Assembly: GCF_000611645.1 (NCBI RefSeq)
Contig: NW_014013521.1
Location: 3,309-41,476 of the forward strand
Source of the DNA: Monoraphidium neglectum
Taxonomy: Eukaryota > Chlorophyta > Chlorophyceae > Sphaeropleales > Selenastraceae
DNA length: 38,168 nt
Direction: 5' to 3'
The position numbers were made by a program, and so were the translations under genes. Each line of letters opens with the position of its first letter. Positions within the stretch are counted from its first letter, which is position 1. Below are positions 1 to 12,000 of the stretch, one piece after another. The notes under the pieces are model-generated. The model was not told the origin of the DNA. It ran no database searches and was given only the letters and a program-made list of their open reading frames with translations.

Positions 1-3000
1 TGTATTTGGGGATGGGGATGGGGATGGGGATGGGGATGGGGATGGGGATGGGGAAATGGGTGTTAGAGGGCCCTGGAGCCGGGTACATGAAACGGGTACC
101 AGTGGGTGGCAGGTTTGCATCTGGTTGGCGAGGAGCAGTGATGAAGAGACAACGCGGGACGTCAGCCGTGCGCCACGCGTCCCCTCCTGCCCTGCAACGG
201 GCCGTTGCGTGCCGGCCCGCCGCACCTGCCACGACCAGGTCCCTCATCAGCACGTGCGTCTCCACGCCCCGCATGCTGAGCACCCCGAAGTCCCAGGCCA
301 ACCACGAGGAAAAGTTCTTGAGGCTGGTGCAGGGGGCACCCTCGAGGTTGTCCGCAAGGACCAGCGACACCAGGCTACTGTGGGCGCTGTTGCCCTCAAA
401 CACCTGCGCGCGCCGCGGCCGGCCGGGGGCGCCGGGCGTCGCCGCGGCGGCCGCCAGCGAGGCCGAGGGCGTGGCCGCGGGGCAGGCGTCGCCGGCGACG
501 CGGAAGCCGATGCGGTGGCTGCCAGCGGCGACGTTGCCGCGGAGGGTGTTGTTGAGGGCGGCGGCGTCCAGGAGCTCGAAGGTGGCGGGCAGCTGCTGAT
601 CGAAGCTTGATTTTCCTGCAGGGTGTGGTTTGTGGTCGACAACACAAAGGACGCAATGAGCCCCTTGCCTGCAAATTGTCCTGCTCACACCACGGGGCTG
701 CCCACCCATCTTGTGTCTTGCCGCAAGCGACCACCCCCTCTTCTGTGGACTGCCCTCAGGCTGGCAGCTTCGCGCAGACCGACTGCCCACCTGCCATGTC
801 CTTAGACGTGCCCATTGCCAGGTTGTTGAGCAGCACGTTGTTGGGGCCGGCAATCACCACGGTGCTGCAGGTGGTTGCAGGCAAATTGTGAACCTCAGGC
901 AAGAGTCGCGACATGCCTTGGTCACTTGTAAGGCAGAGAGAGGGTCACACCAGCCACAAACGGTTGCCCTCTAGACACAAGACCACGACACTACAGCAGC
1001 AGCTCAAGCAATGCAGCGCGCAAAACTACAAGCTTCTGCACACCTGACATCATAGCTCTCGTGGAAGACGCTGCCCTCGACCAGCACGCTGGCCGCAGAC
1101 TCCAGCGGCGGCGGCCGCGCGCTTCCGCTGGCCGCCAGCAGCCGCAGCGACGCGTCCTGCCCCCGGAAGGTGGCGACGCCCGACAGGTAGCTGCCGCCCG
1201 CCGCCGAGCTGCTGGCGTTCGAGCCGCCGCTCGACCCAGCCGTCGCGTTTGCGAGCCTGCGACTCACCGGGTTGGCGGGTGGGTTTGGCATGTTAGACAG
1301 GGGCTGAAACGGTCAAAATGGGGGGTCATGCAAGCAGTGATGGAGCGCTGTCCCAGCCGTTAGAGTCGCTGTTGGTCCCAGAGGCTGCAGCGCTGGTGCG
1401 TCGGCAACTGTCCCTTGGAATGCAGGCGCCCGTTCACCCTTGGAACTGCCAGCAGGCGCGCTGGAGGCCTGACTGGCCGCAGTAGCGGGAGGCCACCTGG
1501 GACACCCTCACAGTGGTCCCAGTGCCTGCGCACCAAAAAAGCAGACGGCAGACTACGTAATTGAATGGGAGCCTTGACCCAGCATACTCATGCGATTGTG
1601 GCTTGGGGGCCCGCTGCAGGCAGGCACATGCAAGCACGGTGCACACTGCGTCGCTCCTGCAACCCGGCCGCCCACCTGCCGCCAGCACGACCGGGCCAAA
1701 TCTTGAGCCCCCGACCGCTGCAACAGACGCGGGGTCCTGCTCAGCGGGCACCACCAAGATGTTGCTGTCCAGCAGCGCCACCTCAGCGCGCATGTCCAGG
1801 TGATACGGGCTGCCGGGGTAGCTGTGCGATTGGCACACGCCAACGGGGGGAAGAGGGAAACTTGCACACGGCCTGATCGGCAAAACAAGGGCTTAGGTCC
1901 CGTCAACAACGTGAACCCGTTTCGATGTGTGATGCACCGCGTGCTGGCAACACGTTGTGGGGGCGCTGATCCGGAAATTCCCTGGGGCGACGCTCCATTG
2001 GCTGTGCGTTGGTGCTGGCAAGGCAGGCCCACCTGGCGGTCCTTGCGCCGTGATCCCAGGACAGGGGGGCGTCCAGCGCGAGCCTCGTCGTGTTCTCGGC
2101 GCCAGTCCCGCTTGCGGGGACTTCTGTCACGCCTGTCAACAGCCCAATCAGCCCGGTGTTGGTTGAAGAGCCGACGATCCGGCTCGCATACGGGGGCAGC
2201 AGGTATGCGAGCCAGGTGCCAGTGCGCAGCTTATTTTGGCCTGCTTGCGCCCTCGCTGACACAGCCGACGAAACTTGAGGAAGAGTGCTGGTCTCTGCGG
2301 CTCACCCGTAATCTTCCTGGTCTCTGCTTGGTCGGGGTTAAAGGTGGTGCTAGTGACGACCACGGTCTGCCCCACCGCCCACCCCAGGGCCGCCCCGGAG
2401 ATGCTGAGCGACGCCGAGCCGGCGGCCGCGGGGGCGGCCAGGCGCGTCCAGCGGCGCGAGACGCGGGCGCCGTGGAGGGACAGCGTGCCGCCGTTGATCA
2501 CCGCGAGCACCTGGCAGCGGTTTGCGGCCACAGAGTGGGGTGGGGACAGGAATTTGCAGCCGTGATGCTTCGGTGCAGAGGGTGGCCAATCAGGGTTTGC
2601 AGGCCTGAGAGGCAAGCATCCCGTAAGAAGCAGCAGGGGCCAACTTTGCCTCACAGACTTGAATTGGTCAATGTAGCATACCCCTCTGCATGGATGCCTG
2701 AGGGCCGGGGCACCAGCAGCAGGAAATTTGCCTGAATCCACAAGTTGCGCTCACCTTGGACCCCAGGACCAGATCGTTGCTTATTGCCAGCCCCCTGGTC
2801 TGCCTGTCGCCGGCCAGCTTGATGGTGGCACGCGTGGGGTGGGGCGCCTCAGGGCTGCCCGCCTCCAAGCGGCCGGTGCCCTGCACATCGGGATGCGATT
2901 GCGACGCCGGCAAGTTGCAAGAGGTGCTGCCGCTGAGTCATCAATCTCAGCCCGTTCTTAGGGCAAAGAGGCCAAGCACTGAAACTGCGAGCAAATCGCC

Positions 3001-6000
3001 AAGCGCATTGCGCTGGCGGCGCGTCGCTCGCCCACCTGCACGACGATGTATGTGGCCGTGAGATTGACGTCCGCCGCCGACGAGAAGCTTGCGTTGCCCT
3101 CAATAAGCAGCAGCCCCAATGGCGGCGGCGACGCGTCGATCACGAGGTTCCAGCCAAAGGGGATGGACACGTTGGCGCCAGGCGCGGGGCCGTTGGTGGC
3201 GGCGTGCGGCGTGCCGAGCCAAGTGACGGGGTCTGACCAGAACAGGGTCCCGGCGCTGTGGGAAGGTTCGTTTGAGGGGGGTGGTGAAGGGGCGCATGTT
3301 TGAGCACAGGGCTGTGTACCCTGCAAGACACAGCGGGGTCGAGCCCCTTTCGAAGGCTGGCTGGACCAGCCTAAGCCTGCAATCCGCGTCGCTTGTGGTT
3401 GCTGTGTGTTCCAGCGAGTGCGTGGCGGCTTAGCGCTGGTGTTTCATGGGCCCAAACCCACCGGTAGTCTGCCTGGCCGCTGCCCATGAGAGGGCATCCA
3501 GTCTCAGGGCATGCCCGTGGGACGAGCTCAAGGTAGCTGTCTTGGTCTCCAGCAACAAAAAGCTGTGATTTCAAGAACAGTTTTAAGAACAGGCCAAAGT
3601 CATTGTGGGACAGGAGTCATCAGGCATGCGGACATGTGTGCTAAATGCAGCAGCCATGCTTGCTGTGACTGCTGCATGCAGCCAAGCGCTGCGGCGAGCA
3701 CGCACGGTCTTCCTGTCGTGCGTCACGATGACTCGCATCATATGGTGGCGCATACAGCTGCAACCCAGGGTGGGGATGGTGGCTTGCGCCAATATCCCTG
3801 CCTCACACGCGCACCTCTGCCACCGTGGCGTCGTATGTGGCATTGCCGTACCACCACCCAAGGGGCGCGAGGGTGCGGTTGTAGTACGTGGACCCATGGC
3901 GTGCGGCGCTGAGGTTTGCCACTGGGTCGACAGGGGCGCCCAGCAGTGAGGGGGTGTTGTTGACATTCATGTGATGGTATATCTGAGGGTTTGAAAAGGG
4001 TGGGGGGAAGGTTAAGTGACAAGGCCCAGTTGCTTTGGGGGTGAGTGGTATGTGCACACGGGTTTGAGCGGGCATTCCAAGCTGAAACCTCACATGAGGC
4101 CGGAGATGCAGAGCAAGCAGCGGGCGCGTCATCCGCCGGTGCATGTGGCAAGCGGGCAGCTCTTCACCTGCGGCCACTTGACCAGCATCTTGAGCCACCC
4201 GCCAGCAGTCGTCATGATGTCCGGCTTTTGCAGCCGCAGGCGGGTGGGATTGAGCTCGAAGGGGGCCGCCCAGTGGAGCCAGTAGCGCCTGATTAGCGGA
4301 GCCGCATCAGCGCAAGGGTGGTGTAAATGCAGACGCTCATAGGCTGTATCGCAAGCAGCCTCCAGCTATGTGCATGGATCAGGCGGTGCCAAGCCCCCCC
4401 TTGGCCGAGACAAGGTCTTCTTAGTGCTGCAGCCCTCACCCCTTGGTGGCGGCCGTGAACTGGTACCCCTGCTCATTGTATTCCGTAAAGTGCACCGTGC
4501 TGGTGCGGTTGGCGTCACTGGTCACCAGCAGGTCCCTGGGGCAAGGCATTCGCGCAGCGCACGAGTGAGTCGACAGCAGGCGCGCTGGGAACGCGAGAAG
4601 CAGTGATGCATGAGGCGCGGCCGGCTGGGCGAGTCGCATATGGACTGCCAGAACAAGGTTTGATGCTGGAACGACATGCACACGCAGGCATATTTAGGCT
4701 GGCCTGCAACCGCCACAGAACTCCAAGACGAACCTGAACTTAAGCTCTGGAGGCGCATGATTGTTGAGCATGATGCGCCGGAACGACAGCTGGGGGCTGC
4801 ACACTGCGCCCTTGCCCTGCACGTGAGTGAGTGGGGGAACAAGCGGCAGCCGCTTCAAGGGCGGCAGTGGGGGGCGGGGGGGAGGCAGTGGCAGCTTTGG
4901 AAGCTGCGGCGGCAGCACGTCTTGCAAACAGCTGCAATGTAGGCACACTCCTGAGCTCGTCAAACAATGTATTAGAGTGTTGGATCCGCGCTGAAGCCTC
5001 GCAGCATCCCCAGCCATCCTGCATGGCTTCAGTTGGGGCAATTCATTTGATAACAGGCTGATTTTGATACCAAACAAATGACGCATGACCTCACCGCCCC
5101 CAGGTAAACGCAGTCCCTGTCGCCAAACATGCCGTTCTCCACATCGGAATGGAAGCTGGCGCCCGGGGCCGGCAGGGTCCACCCGTGGTAAGAAGCATTT
5201 GGGAGGAGCGCCCCCGCCGGCAGCGTGGCTGGCGTCAGCAGGGTGCCGTCAGTGTCCACGTAAACGCCCTTGGGGGGGGGGACATGGTAATGTCGGATCG
5301 AGGCACGGGGCACAGGCCAGGGGTTCTCAGAGGGCGGCGGGGTTCAGGAGCAGTGCGTTGCTGAGTTTATGGGAGGAGTCAACGCAATCCATTGGGAGTT
5401 TGAGATGCGATGGAATACTGGTACGTGAACCACAGAGTCGGCCAGCCACGTGACTCACCTGGTGGCCATAGCTCCAGTCTGCCAGGCGGGGCGGCACGGC
5501 TGCTGACTGCAGGAACTTGATGCCAGACAGCAGTGTCGTGGCACCGCCCTTTGGAGGACGGGAGGTAGCAGACACGGAAGGTTTGCGACGGCTGGATGTT
5601 GCAGCAAAGATGCGTGGTTGCTGCTGCACGAGCCTGGGTGCCCGCTGCACGTGCTGGCTACAACCCTGCAGGCGTGCCACCTCTTCACCTGGTACGTCTT
5701 GCACTTAGCGCATGCCTCCAGGGCCTGGAATTGTGGGCCGGCCTCCTCAGATGTGAAGCCAACAAAGGTGACGTTGATCTGTGCAGGGGGTTTGCATGTG
5801 ATGTGGTGTGACGCATTGGTCCTGAGTGAGTTGCTTGCTCTGGTGCAGGACCACGCTTGAGGCTCCCGGCACGAAAACAGCACCTCTTGTGACGTCCCCC
5901 CTTTGAACCCAGGGCTTACTGCGCTCAATTGGGCGCTGTGCTTGGGATCTCCCATGGGAGGGCTCTGCGTCAGTAGGCCCCGCACGCCGCGGCTGCTGGG

Positions 6001-9000
6001 CCAGGCGCCCGCGCTGCCAGCGCGACCGACGGACGTGCGCGTGACAATGAGCGCGTTGCGCACGCCTGTGGTTGGCACAGTCGGGGCCAGCAGGTGATAT
6101 CACACCAGCGCAGGGAGTGGAGACAGTCAGTTTGCTGAGATGCAAGGACCGCACCAAAAGGGAGAGGTACAGCGACATGCAACGCCACGGTTCTAGCTGT
6201 ACATAAGGACCAACACACGGCTCAGCAAAACACGCTGCCTTCATCATGACGCACCTGCCATGGCAATGGGCGGTATACTACCGTTGCGCGGCCTGTCGTC
6301 CAAGATCCAGGCAAACTCGACGCCACCGCCATGATCTTTGCCATTCACAAGGTGCGCTTTGGGGCCACCGCCGCAGTCGGCAGCCGTCAGGTTGGAAAAG
6401 ACTACTAGGCCCACCTGCAGTGATGCCGTACATGCATTGTGAGCAATGAACAGAAATAAGTTCTTCAATCAACTGGGTCTTTTTCCAAAATATGTTCTTT
6501 TGTATAAAGTAGGGCATTCTGATTGTAGGCCTACCAGCCCAAGCATCTGATGTGATGCGTGCAGCTGCCAGCATCAAATCTTGCCGGTCGCACAGGGCTC
6601 GGATTTTATCAAGCCCTCGTGAGTGCTGATTGCCTGTTGCTGGTTGCAGGTCGACCCCTCATGTGCACAAGGATATCCTTCCAATGCACAAGCATACACA
6701 ATGCTGTACAAACCATGCGTATGCACCTGGGTGGCGATTGCGCACTTCATCCCATTCTTGTATGTAATCAGCCCTTTGAAATCAGCCGTGACCTGCAAGA
6801 CACAGCAGAATGTATGGTGATGACAGGAGTGCAAGCTTATACGATCGGTGACGAATTTCTAACCTCCTGCACGCAGTGATGTCACGCCTTTGATAAAAGG
6901 CGAGCCCTCCCCGTGAGATGGTCTTTCGCAGGGACCCTGTAATCATGCACCTGATCGAACCGATTGTTGTTGCAGGGGTCCAGGCGGGGGTAGTACTCAG
7001 GGTGCACTCTCAGGCCGTAAAACATGTTGCTGTGTGCCGTGTTGGCCGAGTGCTCCCCCAGCGCGTGAACTTGGGGCAAGAGGTTGTGGTGGCAGAGGTG
7101 CCCTCCGGATTGCTGAGGAGCCGGTACCAGAAACCGTAGCCGTCGGAGCCTGCGTGGTTTTGGTGAAGTTGTGTGGGTGGACCAGGCAAGGTATTCGTGG
7201 GTAAGAATGAGGCACTGTGGCTGTGTCATGTAACTCGCATCAGGGCCATATGGCCATCCGACATGGAATCAGCATTTGTGCGGGGGCACACGTGTGACCC
7301 CTGCACCTGCCGCCGCGTTTCCTCGGACGGTATTATTGGGGTTGGTGATCCAGAACGTGGCGGGCGTTGTGTCTGTGTTGAGTCCTGAGTTCGTCCGCCT
7401 GGATATCAGGCAGGGGTGGGAGTGGCAGGTGCAGAAAGCGTGATACTGAGTAAGCACAGCCATCTAGCCTTGACAGCGCACGCTATACACCAAAATACAT
7501 GCGGAAGAGCTGGGCACGCGTGCTCTACTGCCTGCGCCCCCGTGCACCTTGTCATCATTCCAAGGTTGCCCTCGATCACATTGCCGGTTTCGATGCCGTC
7601 CTCCAGGAAGTAAGCGTGCCCAAAGTTGTTGAAAGCCACGTTGCCTGACAGCAGGACCCTTTGCAGGTAGTGGACATGCACATGAGGTAAAATAGAGGCT
7701 GGGTCAATCACTGGACAACAGCTCCATGGAGAGACAAACGGCAACCCCGTCATCCATTCAGTGGCCAGTTGCGTGGAGAAGCTCGCAGATGTCTGAACTT
7801 TGCCCCAAACGATGCAGCAGGCTGACCCAGGTGCGATACATGTAAGCCTGGCCTGTGTGTGAGAGTGTGCATGTGTGTAAGAGGAGGCTTGCCTGTGTGT
7901 GCCGTGAATGGTGATGGCCCTCTGGAACGTGGTGTGAATGGTGCAACCCTTCACGTAGGAAGAGAAGGCCGTGTCGTTGTGCATGTGGAAGTGAATGGGA
8001 TCTGCGATGCAGTAGCGGTTGGGTGGTAAAACCAAGCCATGTGGAGGACTTTGGACGGGCTTGGCATCCACCCTACCGTTTTGCGCCGCAAGATGGGAGG
8101 GCTGGTGCAAGCATGCGCAGACCCAAGCAACTGTGCGCCACCGTCTGATGCGCCCGTGCATCTATGAGCTCTGAAGCACTCACATCTCCCAAGCCTGCGA
8201 GCAGAGCAAAGGAAGGGTGCGGCGCAAGTGACCATTGGCAGCCGCAAGGACAGGCGTTACGAAACCAGCGTCCATCCCCTGGACAACAGCAGACACAACT
8301 TCATCCCGGCATCAAGAAGAATATACTCATGTGTGCAAGCAATGAATGAAGCAGCGGCAGCGTCAGGCAGCCCTGCCCTGCCGACCTGAAGGCCTGTCCA
8401 ACCAGAGTGAGCTCCACGTGGTCCAGGCGCGCCGTGGCCCTGGGCGCACCCATCGGGCTGCTGACCAAGATCTGAAAGGAGAGCGCACCAGTGAGCGTGA
8501 AGAAAAAGCAGCACGCTTGAACGTGAATGTTTGGTTCAAAAGGTGACATATCGCGTTTGTCATCAAATTTTGAGTGGGAGGGCATTGAGTCTATCTTTGA
8601 TGGGTCTGGTGCTCCCTGTACCTTCCTCTCCGACCCTCCATCGTCATTGCTGAGCGGGCGGCGAGCGCAGCACACAGCCACCTTACCCCCGCCGCACCCG
8701 CCAACCCCAGCTCACGTGTGCGCCGTACATAGTGTCCGCACTGGAGGGGTCCCCCATCACACGGACGCTGCGGTTGAGCACCGCCACCTCCGCCCTCATG
8801 TCCAGGACGTGGCCGCGGTCGTCGCCGGCAAAGGTGAGGCGCTCCCCCAGGTGCGTGAAGCGCAGGGGCGCCGACAGGCCCAGGCGGGTGACGGCGGAGC
8901 TGGGGGAATGCGGGAGGAGGCGACGAGGCGGGTGAGGCCGCAGGTAACAGGTATGGGTTGCAGGCTGCATGACCGAGCGAGCGTGGCGCGGCCATGTGGG

Positions 9001-12000
9001 TCGAGCTACGTACCAGGGCGCCACTCACCCACTCACCTATCTGAACCGCCCACAGATCCATGCTGCGAGATGCTTTTGAATGGAATCACCGCCCCACACA
9101 CAGGGCGTATTCATGTGCACACACAACGGCTTGAACTCACTCGCCGGTGCCCTCCTGGGTGATAATTGTGACGAGGGCGTCATCCACCTCCTCTGGGTAG
9201 AACCCGCTCGCGGCGATGACCACGCGGTCACCTTTAAGGGGGTTCAGATTCAAGCAAATGTGTAGGTGCAGGTCGGATGGGGGTTAAGACGCCTCAGGTC
9301 GAGCAGACCGCACGCAGGGCAGAGCCGCCCGCCCGCTTGAAAGTACAAGCAGAGTGCTGCTGAGGGCCCGCTGGGCTGCCGCAGTCCGCACCTATGTCCC
9401 AGTTGACCGAGCCCTGCACCACGATCTCGGTGGCGCCCTCGGGGGCGGTGGCGTTGAGACGCGTCCAGGCCGGCAGCTTTGGGCGGCCCCTCAGGAACAG
9501 ATTGCCGTCACGCACCGCTATGACCTTAAAAGGGCGTTGCGAGGTTTACAAGTAGGATCAAGATTGATACCAAGGGATAATGTGCGCCCAGGGGCTTTGC
9601 GGGGCGCAGGGAGGCTGCTAGCTTGATTTCCATGTGGCATCACACAAGACGCCCGGCCCGAGCACACAGGCCTTCCGATACGGTACATCCACCGCCCTTT
9701 GGGCGCCGGCCGCACCTTGGCCCCATACAGGGGGAGCTCTCGTGCGTCTGGCGGGCCGTGCAGGGTGATGGTTGCTCTCCCAGGGTAGGGCGCGGCCTCG
9801 GAGCCGGCGGTGAGGTTGCCGCCCTTCAGCAGAATGTAAGAGGCCTGAGGCGTTGTTAGGGCGGCAAGGAGATTCAGGGGGTGAGCGGATTTGGGGACAC
9901 CCTCATGAAGCCTTGGCAGTTCGCATGGGTGTTCCAAGCATGCTGCTTGTGAAGTATTTGATCATATTTTTCAGGACATCTAGATTGCCATACATCACCT
10001 GTAAGTGTATCTCGTCTGTGGCCGTGTCGTCAAATTCGAGGCTGCCCTCCAAGACTACCGCGACCAGCACCGGCGGCGATACGTCCAAGACCACTCGAGT
10101 GCCTGCATGCGCGTGTGTGTGGGTCCTGTAAGTTGCCCCGCCAGAGCAGCAGGCTGCGAGAGGGCATGAGCTTTGTCCTTCGCCTTCGTTGGCTGCCTGC
10201 AACAAGCAGCAGCAGTGCATCGCTACAAGCACACAGGCACTCACCATTGACGGTCTCAAGAGCACGCACAGCCATTGCTGGTGCTCACCAGATGGAACCA
10301 CAACGCTGTCGCCCTCTGAAGGCGGGTCGCCGCCGCCCCAGGTGCTGCGACGAGACCACAGGTCAATGTAGCGGTATGACACCTGGCCAAATTGGACCAA
10401 GGGCGGCAGGTTGGGCGTGACTGGCTCAGGACGATCGATTGCAAACGCCGGCACAGTGACCCATTTTGCCACAGCAGACATATACAAAAAAGGCCACAGA
10501 ATTCCAATGGTGCACAGCAACATTTGTACATTTCTTTTGACGGGAAGGCAAGCAAAATGACTCCTCTGGGGCCATTGCACGGCGTCTTCTTGCCTGGTAT
10601 GATGTGTTCGCTGCAGGGGTGACGCTTCCCGGAGCCAGCTCGTGCACGGCCTCCCCCCAGCCCTCAAACAGCACCCTGACCCTCAGCGCCACTAACGGCT
10701 TCGGAAGCCCAGGGTTGGCGGTCAAACACTCTATGGCAGTTGCGTTGACCAGCGTCGCGTTGCCGCACGGCAAGGCCCCAACCCAAATCGAGACGTTGCC
10801 GGACGATTGAGAGGGGAACGCGCCCGAGAGGGTGACACGCGTGCCCCCCTCGGTGCTACCGCGGTTAGGTGTGGCGGACCAGAGGCGCGGGGTGAGGGCC
10901 GGGTCGTAGGTAAAGTTCAGCAAGGGGAGCGCCTGCTCATCTGCACCCTGCGGCGAATAAATGGGAGGCCCGGGGCACACGGTGGTGGTAGAGGGCGATT
11001 TTGCGGATGAAACCAACTGCCAACCAGGTGCACGCGCCGCCAGCCTGCTCCCTTGCACCCAGCGAGGCAGCAACCCACGCAGCAGGCAGCCGCCGAGCCA
11101 GCCGGCTAGCGACGCTGCAGCTCACCAGCGTGGGGGTCACATACAGCGGTGCGCCGCCAAACGCTCCGGCGCTCGTCACGCAGGTCACGTTGGTGGGGGA
11201 CGCCGCCACCACCACGCAAGGGCTGCCGCCAAAGCGCACCGCCACGTAGGCGGGGTTGCTGCTGAAGCCTGCATAGCAAGGGTGGAGGGTTTTGAGTGGA
11301 GGGTTTTGAGTTGTCCGCTTTCCAAATCTGCTTTGAGCTCTCGAGGGTCGCAGCAGCTCATTACAGTCAGGCAAGGAGGAGAGTGTGGACAACTCAGCTG
11401 GATCACCTGCGCCTGCAATTGTGACTGTTGTGCCGCCTGCGCCGCTGCCGGTGGCGGGTATCAGGCTTGTCACATTGAGCGGGACGCTCAGCACGGCCGC
11501 GCGCCAGCCGCAGCCCAGGACAGGCGCGCACACTGCGGTGGGTGCGACGGGTGGTGGTGCATTGCGGTTCATGAAGTCGGGATGGAAAGTTAGGATCACG
11601 CAGGTCAGCAGGCTGAGGTAAATATCAACATAGCATACAAAAGCGCCTGCACAATCCAAGCAGGCCAGCCCGCCGACAGTACGCACCCCATGCAGTGTAG
11701 TTTGCTGCCGGCAGGTCGACCGGCAGGTCACATTGCAGCACTTCCGAGTAGCTTGTAGCATTCAGGGTGCTGTTGAGCACGGTCGCTCCACCACACTTGA
11801 AAAGCGGCCCCGCGACCGCCGCGCCACCGCCACTTCCCGCCTGGAATGTGACGCCAGCTGTGCTCGCCGCCCCGGCCCCAGCCGGCGCCGCCCAGGGCGC
11901 TCCGCCCCCACCGCCTGCCGCCGCGCTGCCTGTGCCCTGCTGCACGCGCCACGACAGGGCAACGCGGCGGGTCCCGTTTGCGGTCGCCGTCGTGTTTGCT

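Noticed and set aside
7..54. Left-end G-rich repeat considered as a telomere
   Set aside because: The unit TGGGGA is not one of the usual green-algal telomere repeats, and it lies within an intron of a gene whose reading frame continues outward.
1800..2735. Long plus-strand open frame (311 codons)
   Set aside because: It lies antisense to exons of the PKHD1L1-like gene encoding the second G8/beta-helix; it is a shadow of GC-rich coding sequence with no domain.
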